Assembly (NCBI RefSeq): GCF_026191375.1
Contig: NZ_JAODTL010000041.1
Location: forward strand, 81,984-145,983
DNA: 64,000 nucleotides
Source: Marinomonas pontica
GTDB lineage: Bacteria > Pseudomonadota > Gammaproteobacteria > Pseudomonadales > Marinomonadaceae
Direction: 5' to 3'
A model generated the notes under the pieces. The model searched no databases. It was not told the DNA's origin and was given only the letters and a program-made list of their open reading frames with translations. Positions 27,868 to 37,499 of this stretch are shown one piece after another (position 1 is the stretch's first letter; each line of letters begins with the position of its first letter). A program made the translations under genes and the position numbers.

Positions 27868-28455
27868 TTAAAAAATGGACAGTTCTAACGAGTCTTCTTT
27901 AATTATGATGTCTTTCACCATAGAGGCCGCTGTTTTTTCGAACGGTGAATGATTCAGCACATAAACTGGGTGTTCATCAAAGTACTGAACCAAAGCTTTT
28001 TCAAAATCATCATGCAAGGAGCCCAATGTGGAGCGCAGCATTTTATCGTTAAAACTGGAGCCCTCTACCTCAATTTTGGTTATTTTTGGCGCCACCAAAT
28101 ACAAACGGTCTTCTTCAATACGCACCCCCGACTCAAAAGACGGATTGACCTTAGTCGTCAAGGAAAAGGTCTGCCCAAATGCCGACAGCGTTCCCGTCAT
28201 ATTGCTGGTCAAATCAACCAGCACCAAACCGCCATCGCGTTCTGTGAAATCAATGTGGGCGGCGGTCACCGTCAAATCGAGGTTTAACGTATTGCTGTCT
28301 AACGTTAATTCAATGTGGTTTTGTTGTGGCTGAGCAAGTTGCTTTGTGACTTCTTCATTGACCTCGTTTTCAGGAATGCGAAAGCTGTTACAACCCGAGG
28401 TAATCAGCGTGGTGGACACCAACATTAACAACATAAAGGTACGCATCAGTGTCAT
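27868..28455 (-). CDS. DUF1439 lipoprotein (YceB-like)
   Basis: A 195-residue lipoprotein with a signal peptide ending in the lipobox LITSGC (Cys about 22), followed by a DUF1439 beta-rich domain as in E. coli YceB. The family has a tubular lipid-binding-type fold and no proven function. Its ATG overlaps the stop of the MscS gene (TAATG), so translation is coupled. Confidence 0.85.
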   Translation of the reverse strand: MTLMRTFMLLMLVSTTLITSGCNSFRIPENEVNEEVTKQLAQPQQNHIELTLDSNTLNLDLTVTAAHIDFTERDGGLVLVDLTSNMTGTLSAFGQTFSLTTKVNPSFESGVRIEEDRLYLVAPKITKIEVEGSSFNDKMLRSTLGSLHDDFEKALVQYFDEHPVYVLNHSPFEKTAASMVKDIIIKEDSLELSIF

Positions 28456-29327
28456 TATTTATTCTCCACCGTCTGTTGGTTTGCAAGTCGATTGGCATAC
28501 CAAAAAGCCATAAAATCTTCCGTCACTTTTTGCTCTATCTCGACCGCCTCATCTGTTGGACAAAAAAGAGAAATGCTAAACACGTTGTAACCTTCTACCG
28601 TAGTGGTAATGCGAACACGTGGTTCCGGTCCTGAAATTTTAATGTCCAATCGTTTTTCAATCAGGCTGTTATAACGAATAGCCACATCATGAAAATGTTC
28701 ACTGTACTCACGAATTTTGTCCAATATTTGTTCTTTAATGGTGAACAAATTCACCTCGTCTGTCGCACGCGAAATAGAAAACGTATGCGTGACATAACGA
28801 CGCATATAGTTCAAATTTTGAACCGTTTGCAGCAGCAACACACTGTTTGGCACCACTGTCGTTCGTCCTGTGTAAGCGTAGCTGCCGCCCTTCAAATCCA
28901 CTTCAAACAACGTGGTCGATAGCCAATCACTGTCGGTAACTTCGCCTTCATAATTGGCGATCCGAATCCAGTCTCCAACCTGATAGGGTCGCGTACTCGC
29001 TCGATAAAATGCGCCAATGATACAGGCAATAAATTCCTTAGTAGCAATCACCAAAGCCACCATAAAAGCAGCAATAGATATGGCAATGTTTTGCAATTCC
29101 GACGACCAAATCAACACCAAACCAACCACAAGAAAAAGGTTGAAAATGTTATCCACCGTGTTGATCCGCTGACGTTTTTTATCGTGTTCAATATTCTGAT
29201 GAAGGCGAATCGCACGTTTCGTATAACGTCGCACAATATAGGACAATAAAATCCAAGCAAGCGTCAAAACGATCTCAACGTGATCCATTAAAATTGAAAG
29301 GTCTAATTGGGAAAAATCAACGGGCAT
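28455..29327 (-). CDS. MscS family mechanosensitive channel
   Basis: A 290-residue MscS channel with three or so membrane helices in the first 120 residues, the pore-lining helix region (IAISIAAFMVALVIATKEFIACIIGAF), and a cytoplasmic MscS domain with GDWIRIANYEGEVTDSDWLSTTLFEV. It opens under membrane tension to release solutes. ATG 29327 is preferred to the open frame up to 29369. Operon with the DUF1439 lipoprotein. Confidence 0.9.
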   Translation of the reverse strand: MPVDFSQLDLSILMDHVEIVLTLAWILLSYIVRRYTKRAIRLHQNIEHDKKRQRINTVDNIFNLFLVVGLVLIWSSELQNIAISIAAFMVALVIATKEFIACIIGAFYRASTRPYQVGDWIRIANYEGEVTDSDWLSTTLFEVDLKGGSYAYTGRTTVVPNSVLLLQTVQNLNYMRRYVTHTFSISRATDEVNLFTIKEQILDKIREYSEHFHDVAIRYNSLIEKRLDIKISGPEPRVRITTTVEGYNVFSISLFCPTDEAVEIEQKVTEDFMAFWYANRLANQQTVENK

Positions 29328-29413
29328 AAAAAGTGTTTCCTTTGTCAAGGGCGTAACTTTAACAACCATTGTTCAGATCAACAAATAAAAGCACTAGACA
29401 AAGAGGAAAATTA

Positions 29414-29433
29414 TACTGTACATTTATACAGCA
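29414..29433 (+). promoter_or_regulatory. LexA (SOS) box of yebG
   Basis: TACTGTACATTTATACAGCA matches the 20-base SOS consensus TACTGTATATATATACAGTA at all but three positions, including both CTGT/ACAG arms. It lies 22 bases before the yebG start. Confidence 0.92.
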
Positions 29434-29454
29434 TTATTTTTCAAGAGGTGGATC

Positions 29455-29880
29455 ATGCCTGTAATTATCAAATATGTTGTAGAACGCGATGGAATCGAAA
29501 AAATGACGTTTACTTCAAAAGCCGAAGCCGATACATACGACAAACTTTTAGACACGGCGGAAGCCTTATATGACTTATTGGATCAAAGTCATTTAACGAA
29601 AGATCATGGACAAAAAGAAGCACTTTCTATGTACCTTGCTGAAAACAAAGAATCGTTGCTGGACATTTTAAGCAATAAAAAGAAAACAGCTCAAAAAGCG
29701 AAAAAGCCAAGCCCAAAAGCCACCAGCACACAACTAAACTTGACAGAAGCGACCGCTAAAAAAACGCTGGAAGACTTGGTTATTGAAACAGACGAAGACA
29801 TTGTATACAGCGAAGAAGACAGCGCGGCTGTATTTGATATGGATGATACCAATGACTTCCAAGAAAGTGATGCCGCATAA
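29455..29880 (+). CDS. yebG: YebG family DNA-damage-inducible protein
   Basis: A 141-residue YebG protein: the N-terminal family core (about 1-75, MPVIIKYVVERDGIEKMTFTSK) and a long acidic, low-complexity tail rich in Asp/Glu. YebG is induced by DNA damage in E. coli but its function is unknown. The SOS box before it and the GAGGTG ribosome site support LexA control. A terminator overlaps its stop codon. Confidence 0.93.
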   Translation: MPVIIKYVVERDGIEKMTFTSKAEADTYDKLLDTAEALYDLLDQSHLTKDHGQKEALSMYLAENKESLLDILSNKKKTAQKAKKPSPKATSTQLNLTEATAKKTLEDLVIETDEDIVYSEEDSAAVFDMDDTNDFQESDAA

Positions 29881-29894
29881 AGCGGCATTTTTTC
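29870..29894 (+). terminator. Terminator of yebG overlapping its stop
   Basis: ATGCCGC (29870-29876) pairs with GCGGCAT (29882-29888); TTTTTT follows. The TAA stop is part of the loop. Confidence 0.9.
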
Positions 29895-30111
29895 TTAAAT
29901 AAAAGAAAAATCATGCAATATTTCTCAATATATCGAATATTTATTGCACAAAAAAACCTAACCATGATGCAGACCTAGAAAAGTCTAAAATTCCAATCAA
30001 AATCAGATTGATTTAAATCACTATTGTGCAAAGTAATCCCTCCATTTAGCGATTCACATTTCGTAACATTTAGTAAATAATTAGTAAGTAAATTGACTAA
30101 TAACTTTCGAA

Positions 30112-31097
30112 ATGGGAATAAAACCGATGCAGCTAGCGATAATTCTATTGCTCATTGCCACTCTTAGTGTGTGCTCGATGTATTACATCTACACTTACCG
30201 AGGAAACATTCGCTATACCAGCTGGTCAGAATATTTCCGCAAAGGTTGGCCTATTTTTGCCCCATTAAACTGCTTGTTGTATTTGTTTTCGTGCAAAAAG
30301 TCCGTCGTCCTATTATCGATACATTGCAATACAAAGAACTGGACGTATTGCGTGACAACTGGGAAATTATTCGTGACGAAGCCCTTGCTCTTCAACAACA
30401 AGGCGACTTAGAAAACATAAATAAGCCCGGCTCAGATGCCTATTACGACGTTGGGTTTAGAACCTTTCACAAATACGGATGGCGTAAATTTTACGTGAAG
30501 TGGTATGGCTACACTCACACATCGGCGCAAACCATGTGTCCGAAAACCACTGAAATTTTAAGCAAAATCAAGAACATAAACGGAGCAATGTTTGCATTTA
30601 TGCCTGCTAATTCCGAACTAACACGCCACCTTGATCCTGTTGCCTGTTCACTGCGTTATCATCTGGGACTCGAAACACCGAACTCAGACGATTGCTTCAT
30701 CAATATTGATGGCGAACAATACGCTTGGCGCGATGGCAAAGACCTTCTGTTTGATGAAACCTATCTGCATTTTGTTAAAAACAACACAGACCAAAGTCGT
30801 TTGATTTTGATGTGCGATTTTGATCGCCCAGTTAATCCACTCGGTAAAATCATTAATTTTTGTTACAAAATACTGATGCGCGCGTCCATCGTGCCGAACA
30901 CCAGTGACGACAAAAGTGGCCTCGCGAATAAAATATTCAAAACAGTCACACCGCTGCTAGAGCAAAGCAAAGTCCTAAAGCAAACCAACCGTAAAGCCTA
31001 TAAACGCCTAAAATACACAGTCAATAGCCTATTACTGCTGGCCATTGCAGGCATCATTGTGGGTGTCGTGCAGTTAATTTCTTGGTTATTCTTTTAA
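30112..31097 (+). CDS. lpxO: Aspartyl/asparaginyl beta-hydroxylase, LpxO-like (frameshifted)
   Basis: A JmjC-type Fe(II)/2-oxoglutarate hydroxylase similar to LpxO, which adds a 2-hydroxyl to a lipid A acyl chain at the inner membrane. Conserved points are the HLDP and RYHLGLETP segments, with a late iron-ligand His in EHxxF-like YLHFVKNN. The first 60 residues, including the N-terminal membrane helix, lie in a different frame (ATG 30112 or 30127: MQLAIILLLIATLSVC). One A added to the A5 run at 30295-30299 restores the joined sequence (SCKKVRRPIID). A C-terminal membrane helix is also present. Repaired length about 329 residues. Confidence 0.85.
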
Positions 31098-31119
31098 CCG
31101 ATTGAATCCGTTTAGTATT

Positions 31120-31148
31120 AAAAGGGAGAGCAATGCTCTCCCTTTTTT
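31120..31148 (+). terminator. Terminator after lpxO
   Basis: A perfect 12-bp stem (31120-31131 with 31135-31146) closes a 3-base loop and ends in a run of six T. Confidence 0.93.
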
Positions 31149-31268
31149 ATCATGCCCACTCGCCTAGTTATTTTCCTTTCAGATTACACAATTCACAGAA
31201 CAATAAAGAACACTCTTTTGGCTTATACTATGACGTCTTTCACCGCCCCTGACCTCTAGGCTCGCTAT

Positions 31269-33103
31269 ATGAAACCTGCCGCTTCACCAAATAATACTGT
31301 CGATAAAAACATGCTTGGCGTGTTTCGTTATAGCCGTCGCGCCATTGATTTGGTGTGGAAAACCTCCCCAGCGTTAACCATCGGCTTGGCGATGGCGACT
31401 CTAGTTGCCGGTGTCACGCCAGCCGCCATGGCGTATGTGGGACAATTGATCGTAGATGCCGTCGTGGCAGCTATGGAAAGCTACAAACAAGACCAAGTCT
31501 TGCATTACCAAGCCGCTCTCAGCTACGTGTTATTGGAAGGCATCTTGGTTTTAGTCATTGCTGCCGCACAACGCGCTTTAACCGCTCAGCAGGCCATTTT
31601 ACAAGGATTATTAGGCCAAAAAGTCAACTTGCTGATCTTAGAGAAAGCCCAAAGCCTAACACTCTCGCATTTTGAAGATTCAGAGTTTTACGACAAATTA
31701 GTTCGTGCTCGCCGTGAGGCCTCCAGCCGCCCGCTTGCTCTGGTGAATAAAACCTTTGCCCTGCTACAAAATGCCATTACGTTATCCAGTTTTGCGGTCT
31801 TGCTGTGGCACTTTTCGCCGTGGGCGTTGGCATTATTGATTTGTGGCGCTTTGCCTTCTTTTATCGCCGAGGCCAAATTTTCTGGTGATGCTTTTTTAAT
31901 GTTTCGTTGGCGCTCCCCGAAGTGCGCCAGCAAAACTATTTAGAAACGCTACTGGCGCGAGAAGACAACATCAAAGAAGTTCGTCTGTACCAACTGGGCG
32001 ACCGTTTTTTGCAACGCTACACCGAAATATTCATCAAGCTATTCAGAGAAAGTAAGCGACTGATTTTGCGCCGTGAAAGCTGGGGCTTCGCCCTTGGCGT
32101 GATAAGTACCTTAGTGTTTTATGGCGCCTATGGTTGGATCGTCAGCGACACCATTATTGGCGCGATTACTTTGGGACAAATGACTATGTATTTGCTGTTA
32201 TTCAAGCAAGGTCAAAGCTCGGTTTCCGCATCACTCACTTCCATTAGTGGCATGTACGAAGACAATTTATATCTATCTAATCTTTACGAATATTTAGAAC
32301 AAGAAACGCCGCTTTCGACTTCTGGCCTTTCAAAAGGCACTATTCCAAACGATGGCATTCGTTTTGAAAACGTCTCTTTCCAATATCCAGGTAACGAACG
32401 CCCGGCACTTGCCAACATCAACCTGCACATTCGCCCTGGTCACAGCCTTGCGATTGTTGGAGAAAATGGCTCTGGCAAAACCACACTGATCAAACTACTA
32501 ACGCGACTGTATAACCCAACCCAAGGGCGAATCTTGCTAGACGGCTTGGATTTGCTGGAATGGGAAGAAAGCGCATTACTAAAACGTGTTGGCGTGATAT
32601 TCCAAGACTTTGTTCGCTATCAATTTATTGTTGGCGAAAACATCGGCGCTGGCGATAACGACAGATTTAACGATCAAACCGGTTGGAAAAAAGCAGCCGA
32701 GCTTGGCAAGGCCACCGACTTTATTGATGAGCTGGAACAAGGTTACCAAACCCAACTTGGCCGCTGGTTCCGTGGCGGACAAGAATTGTCTGGTGGGCAA
32801 TGGCAAAAAATCGCCTTGGCCCGCGCTTTCATGCGCGAAGACGCCGATATTTTGGTGTTAGACGAACCGACAGCAGCCATGGACGCCCAAGCCGAAGCCA
32901 ATATTTTCCAGCATTTCCAAGAGCATACTAAAGATAAAATGGCGATTCTGATTTCTCACCGTTTTTCTACCGTACGACTCGCATACGAAATTATCGTCAT
33001 GGAACATGGGCAAATTAAAGAACGCGGCACCCACGATTCACTATTAGCACAACAAGGCCAATACGCGCATTTATTTACCTTGCAGGCGCAAGGCTATCGC
33101 TAA
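31269..33103 (+). CDS. ABC transporter, fused permease/ATPase (frameshifted)
   Basis: A half-transporter of about 612 residues when repaired: six membrane helices in the first 320 residues, then an ATPase domain with Walker A GENGSGKTT, signature LSGGQWQKIALARAF and Walker B ILVLDEPTAAMD. The frame breaks after 31943; one C added to the C4 run at 31915-31918 rejoins it through FRWRSPEVRQQNYLETLLARED, as related exporters read. An ABC exporter for lipid, peptide or drug is expected. It is preceded by a strong terminator and stands alone. Confidence 0.88.
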
Positions 33104-33209
33104 AAAACTGACCCAAGCCACTATGGCGTGAGTGTTTTTTGTTATGCTTTGCCTCATTAAATTCGTTCTTTGCCGAAGTTTACGAGAATAACTCACAGGA
33201 AAAACCGTT

Positions 33210-34565
33210 TTGAACCGACGTAATTTTATAAAATCTAGCCTTTTAGTCGCCATGAGCAGTTCACTGCCGAGAGTCGTTCTTGCCGCTACACCGTCTGCGG
33301 GTTTCGACTATGAATTAATCATCGAAGCGGCCGCTGTGAACATCGTAGCTGGCGGCAGCACGCCAGCACTTTGCTTTAATGGCGGATACCCTGCACCTGT
33401 GATTCGCGCTAAACAGCATCAGCCCGTTCGTATTCGTGTGATCAACAAGTTAAACGAGCCGACGACCATTCATTGGCATGGCATGAGAATCCCTATTGAA
33501 ATGGACGGCGTGCCGTTTTTAAGCCAACCGCCCATCATGCCCGGTGAAACCTTCGACTACGAATTTACGCCACCGGATGCGGGATCTTTCTGGTATCACC
33601 CACACATGAACAGCGTCGAGCAACTCGGCAAAGGCTTGGTTGGTGCTCTGATTGTTGATGAAGCTGAGAAGCCAGACTTTGATGAAGATCTGGTGCTTTG
33701 CATGAAGAACTGGCACATCAAAGACGATGGTTCTTTTTCCGCGTTAACGACGCCACAGAATGCTTTTCGTATGGGGACACCCGGTCGCGTCATGACCATC
33801 AATGGTGAAATCCACCCAACCTATAACGTCCCTGCTGGCGGAGCGATTCGAGTACGTTTTTTGAATGTGGATAACACAGTGATGTACCAAATCAACTCAA
33901 CCGATCCAGACGCTCAGATCCTTGCTATTGATGGCAATCCAATTGCAGAACCCATTGTGTTAACCAATCACATGGCCGCACCGGGAATGCGCCTTGATCT
34001 TGGTGTAATAGCACCGAGCAAGGTGGGAGAAACCGTCACCTTTAAACACAAGGGTAAGCCGATGGTGACCATCAAAGCCGTGGCGAGCCAACTTAAAGAC
34101 CGGCGCTTACCTAAGCTGCCACTCAACCCCATCCCTGCGCTGGATTTAGAGAACGCGGAAACCATTAAATTTGCGTTTGAATGGAACGCCAACATCACGC
34201 CAATAGAGAAAGATGGCAAGGTGAGCTACAACTTCTGGACGATGAATCGCCGTTCTTGGGAAGGCATGTCAAAAGGCCATATTCCAGATCCTCTTGCCAC
34301 ATTAGAGCGCGGTAAAACCTATATTTTCGAGCTGTCAAATTTGACCCAATATCACCATCCGATTCATATCCACGGTCATACTTTCACGGTGTTAAAATCG
34401 AACAAAAAAGCCATTACACCATTCCATTCAGATACCGTCTTGCTGGGTCAAAATGAAACCGTACTTGCAGCCCTAGTAGCCGATAATCCGGGACGTTGGA
34501 TGTATCACTGCCATATCATCGAACACCTAAAAACAGGTTTTATGAGCTTTGTTGAAGTGACGTGA
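33210..34565 (+). CDS. Multicopper oxidase, Tat-exported
   Basis: A 451-residue three-cupredoxin multicopper oxidase. The N-terminus has a twin-arginine signal (RRNFIKSS and a hydrophobic stretch ending VLA). Copper motifs are HWHGMRIP and WYHPHMN in domain 1 and HHPIHIHGHTF and MYHCHIIEHLKTGFM in domain 3, so all type 1, 2 and 3 sites are complete; the axial ligand is Met. It should oxidise a small substrate or Cu(I) in the periplasm using O2. Specific substrate unknown. A terminator follows. Confidence 0.94.
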   Translation: MNRRNFIKSSLLVAMSSSLPRVVLAATPSAGFDYELIIEAAAVNIVAGGSTPALCFNGGYPAPVIRAKQHQPVRIRVINKLNEPTTIHWHGMRIPIEMDGVPFLSQPPIMPGETFDYEFTPPDAGSFWYHPHMNSVEQLGKGLVGALIVDEAEKPDFDEDLVLCMKNWHIKDDGSFSALTTPQNAFRMGTPGRVMTINGEIHPTYNVPAGGAIRVRFLNVDNTVMYQINSTDPDAQILAIDGNPIAEPIVLTNHMAAPGMRLDLGVIAPSKVGETVTFKHKGKPMVTIKAVASQLKDRRLPKLPLNPIPALDLENAETIKFAFEWNANITPIEKDGKVSYNFWTMNRRSWEGMSKGHIPDPLATLERGKTYIFELSNLTQYHHPIHIHGHTFTVLKSNKKAITPFHSDTVLLGQNETVLAALVADNPGRWMYHCHIIEHLKTGFMSFVEVT

Positions 34566-34620
34566 TCCACGTCACTATAGACGGGCATCGGCCTAATGAG
34601 CCATAACAGGAGACATAAAA

Positions 34621-34654
34621 AAGCCAAGTCACACACCGCGTGACCTGGCTTTTC
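34621..34654 (+). terminator. Terminator after the multicopper oxidase
   Basis: AAGCCA/TGGCTT and GTCAC/GTGAC stems (34621-34632 with 34640-34651, one A-C mismatch) with AAAAAA before and TTTT after, so it may work for both convergent genes. Confidence 0.8.
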
Positions 34655-34690
34655 ACGTTAATATCAAATCATCCACAATAAACGGCGAAC

Positions 34691-35043
34691 TTATCGTTCT
34701 TCGTCACCGTCTTGCTCTTCAAATTCGCCTTCTTGCGCTTCGTCTTGTTCCAGCGTATCACGTTTTGCGCGTTGCGCTGGAGCCGCCAAAATCTCAAGGT
34801 AAAACTGAGTCCATTCTTGGCTTTCAGCAAAGCTGATTTTTTCATTGATTTGAGCGACATGAATCTCTTCCGCACTGTCTTCTGTTTGACCAAAACGACA
34901 ATCAAACCCCCAAAAGTCAGCGTATTCTGGCAATTTTTTGTTACGCTCTTCTTTTTCAGGTATTTTTTGACTTCGTGCTTTGTTGCTTCAATTAAACGTG
35001 GGTATTTAATAGTCGGATGAGATAGTTTAAAGGTCTTTTTCAT
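34691..35043 (-). CDS. DUF6172 family protein (frameshifted)
   Basis: A 118-residue protein of the DUF6172 type, unknown in function. The N-terminal part (MKKTFKLSHPTIKYPRLIEATKHEVKKYLKK) and the remainder (PEYADFWGFDCRFGQTEDSAEEIHVAQIN) lie in different frames. One A added on the minus strand, in the run at plus positions 34952-34956, joins them as KKEERNKKLPEYADF. The tail is strongly acidic. The frame-one reading to 34669 (Lys/Asn-rich) is an out-of-frame artefact. Confidence 0.83.
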
Positions 35044-35159
35044 TGGGATCCTAAGGGATTAAAAGTCAGGAAGTGGCGAACACATTCCCATTGCCGAGCA
35101 TGATAACGGATCGCCTTATTAGTTGCCATGAATCACACCAAATGAGCCTCCCAACGCGC

Positions 35160-36236
35160 CTATCGCTTATGACGGTATGGCGTCAGTAAACGGTGGATAA
35201 ACGACAGCTTTTCACGCACCGCGGGTACCAAAACAAAAGGGTATAAATCAGGTTGCCCCATGCCTCTGTTCAAATTATTTACGGCAAACGTCAACGGTAC
35301 GTACTGCGCGAGAATGTCATCAAAATTGTCGTGTCGATAAGGGTCAATATTCACCATTACGGCTAGGTTTTTTCTACTGTCCGCAATAGGCTGAAGACTG
35401 AAGCCAAAGTCGCTCGCCATCTCCAATGTGTCGATAATATGCAGATAATGCGCCCATGTTTCCGCCCAATCTTCCCAAGGATGAGAAGACGCGTAGACAC
35501 TCACAAACGATTGCTGCCAATTGGCATTCGGCGTTTTGTAGTGGGCTTCTAACGCATCAGCGTAACTCGCCTGCTCATCCCCAAAAATGGCACGACACTC
35601 AGCCAGCGCGTCCTCATCTTCCAAAATAAGCCAATCCCAATAATAATGGCCTACTTCATGACGAAAATGGCCAATGACCGTCCGATAAGACTCGTTCATG
35701 TCTTCGCGCATTTGCTCTCGGTCAACCGTATTGCCCTCAGCAGCATTGATTGTCACTTGCCCTGCGGCGTGCCCTGTCATGGCACTCGCGTCCTCTGGTA
35801 CGACGTTATTTTCTGAAATGAAATCGAAAGATAAGCCATCTTCCGGTTCACTCTTCTTGCTAACCAATGGCAACCCAAGACGCAAAATAGAATACACCAG
35901 ACGATGCTTAGCGAACTCCAGCTGTTGCCAAGCTTGGCGCTCTTCTACTTTCTCTAGGTTTGGGATGTGACGGTTTAGCTCACAGGCGACACAAAATGTG
36001 CTGCCGCCTTCTTCAACCATCCAATTACACACTTGATGCTGATGGTTCTCGCAATAATACCAACGCTTCGCTGGAACCGATGTGTCTGCCAGTGCATGCC
36101 ATGCGTTATCCACGGACTGCAAGGCACTGAGCTCTAATTGATCAGGTAAGAAACCCAACGAAGAAGAACATTGTTCACAATGAGTATTTTCGAACAACAC
36201 GGTTTGACCACATTGCTGACAACTGAAGATTTTCAT
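35160..36236 (-). CDS. Putative zinc-binding metallopeptidase with zinc ribbon
   Basis: A 358-residue protein of the putative zinc-binding metallopeptidase family (Peptidase_Mx type). The N-terminal zinc ribbon has CxxCG and CxxC pairs (FSCQQCGQTVLFENTHCEQC); the peptidase domain has FRHEVGHYYWD, a HExxH-type motif. Substrate unknown, cytoplasmic. ATG 36236 is preferred to the open frame to 36302, since it starts directly at the zinc ribbon. Confidence 0.85.
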   Translation of the reverse strand: MKIFSCQQCGQTVLFENTHCEQCSSSLGFLPDQLELSALQSVDNAWHALADTSVPAKRWYYCENHQHQVCNWMVEEGGSTFCVACELNRHIPNLEKVEERQAWQQLEFAKHRLVYSILRLGLPLVSKKSEPEDGLSFDFISENNVVPEDASAMTGHAAGQVTINAAEGNTVDREQMREDMNESYRTVIGHFRHEVGHYYWDWLILEDEDALAECRAIFGDEQASYADALEAHYKTPNANWQQSFVSVYASSHPWEDWAETWAHYLHIIDTLEMASDFGFSLQPIADSRKNLAVMVNIDPYRHDNFDDILAQYVPLTFAVNNLNRGMGQPDLYPFVLVPAVREKLSFIHRLLTPYRHKR

Positions 36237-36348
36237 AAAACGCCTGCTACCAAAAATTGAGCGCGATTGCGCCAAGCTAGGATCATAGTTTACAGTACCC
36301 AAAAACGCCTATCTAACGACTCGCTACAATAACCATTGAGACAACACA

Positions 36349-37366
36349 TTGCTGAAGCAAAACAACAAAAACTTCACCACCATTTCCGACGTTGCAAAAT
36401 ACGCCAAAGTGGGTAAGACCAGTGTTTCACGTTACCTCAATGGGGAACAAGATAAATTATCCGGAAGAGCTACGAGAAAAAATCGCGCAAGCCATCGCTC
36501 ATCTGGATTTTCGTCCTAACCATTCAGCTCGGATGCTCAGAGCGGGACATTCTAAGCTAATTGGACTGTTACTGGCTGATATTACCAACCCTTACTCCAT
36601 CGAAGTGTTGCAAGGTATCGAGCATGTTTGCCGCCAAGAAGGCTACATGCTAATGGTCTGTAACACAGACAACCAAGACGAATTACAAGACCGTTATTTG
36701 TCTCTTCTAGAGGCTCATCGAGTCGATGGCATCATAGTTAACACAGCGGGCATGGCACAAAAACAAGTCAGTAATTTGAAACGCCTGCCTTGCCCCTTAG
36801 TACTGGTTGATAGAATCAATACCTCGTTAGGATTCGACGCCATTGGGCTCGACAACGAAGCCGCTGTAAACGAGGCCTGCGAACACTTACTCACTGAGGC
36901 TTACGACGCCATTTTAGTGGTGACCGAATCCATTACCATTGATCCGCGCAAAGCAAGGGTCGATGCTATTCGCGCTTTCACCAAAGCACACGACAACATG
37001 CCCTGCGATGTCATTGAAATCGAAAAATTGAGCCATAGCGTTCTTATCAATTCCATCGAACATTTTATAAGCACTCACCCAAAACGCAAAAAAGCCATCT
37101 TCACCACCAACGGGGTCGCCATGATGAGCACTGCAAAAGCTTTGAAACAGCTAGATATTCGTATCGGCACGCAAATTGGTCTCATCAGCATAGACGACCC
37201 AGAATGGGCACAACTGTTCGAAGGCGGCATCACCGTAATGCGCCAGCCAACACAACTCATCGGTCAAACCGCTTGCGAGCGATTGCTTGCTAGAGTCCAA
37301 GGTAACAACGAAGCCGCACAACACATCAAGCTCAAAGCCGAACTCGTTATTCGACACTCTCTTTAA
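36349..37366 (+). CDS. LacI family regulator of KDG metabolism (frameshifted)
   Basis: A LacI/GalR-type repressor. The effector-binding domain (LIGLLLADITNPYSIEVLQGIEHVCRQEGYML...) is in the frame from 36392, but the LacI HTH lies in another frame from TTG 36349 (TISDVAKYAKVGKTSVSRYLNGEQDKL). Removing one base near 36460, most simply one C, gives SRYLNGEQDKLSEELREKIAQAI, the normal family sequence; this is the only break here that needs a base removed. It lies 133 bases before kdgK, with a LacI-type palindrome between, so a KdgR/PtxS-like regulator for 2-keto-3-deoxygluconate genes is inferred. The start codon is uncertain. Confidence 0.82.
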
Positions 37367-37422
37367 AAAACGCATCACCCATAAAGCCACTCAAACAGCA
37401 TGAAAGTACTTTTCTTGCTATT

Positions 37423-37440
37423 CATGGAACCGATTCCATG
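37423..37440. promoter_or_regulatory. LacI-family operator upstream of kdgK
   Basis: CATGGAACCGATTCCATG is an 18-base palindrome with a central CG and one mismatch, the usual form of a LacI-family operator, 60 bases before kdgK and just after the repressor gene. An autoregulated LacI-kdgK arrangement is inferred. Confidence 0.8.
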
Positions 37441-37499
37441 ATACTTTTCTCGAACACTTTTTGACCTCCGTAAACACAAAAACGTCAGGGGCAATCCAC

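Noticed and set aside
34669..35043. 124-residue Lys/Asn-rich protein on the minus strand
   Set aside because: Only its first part is real; the rest is an out-of-frame reading of the DUF6172 gene.
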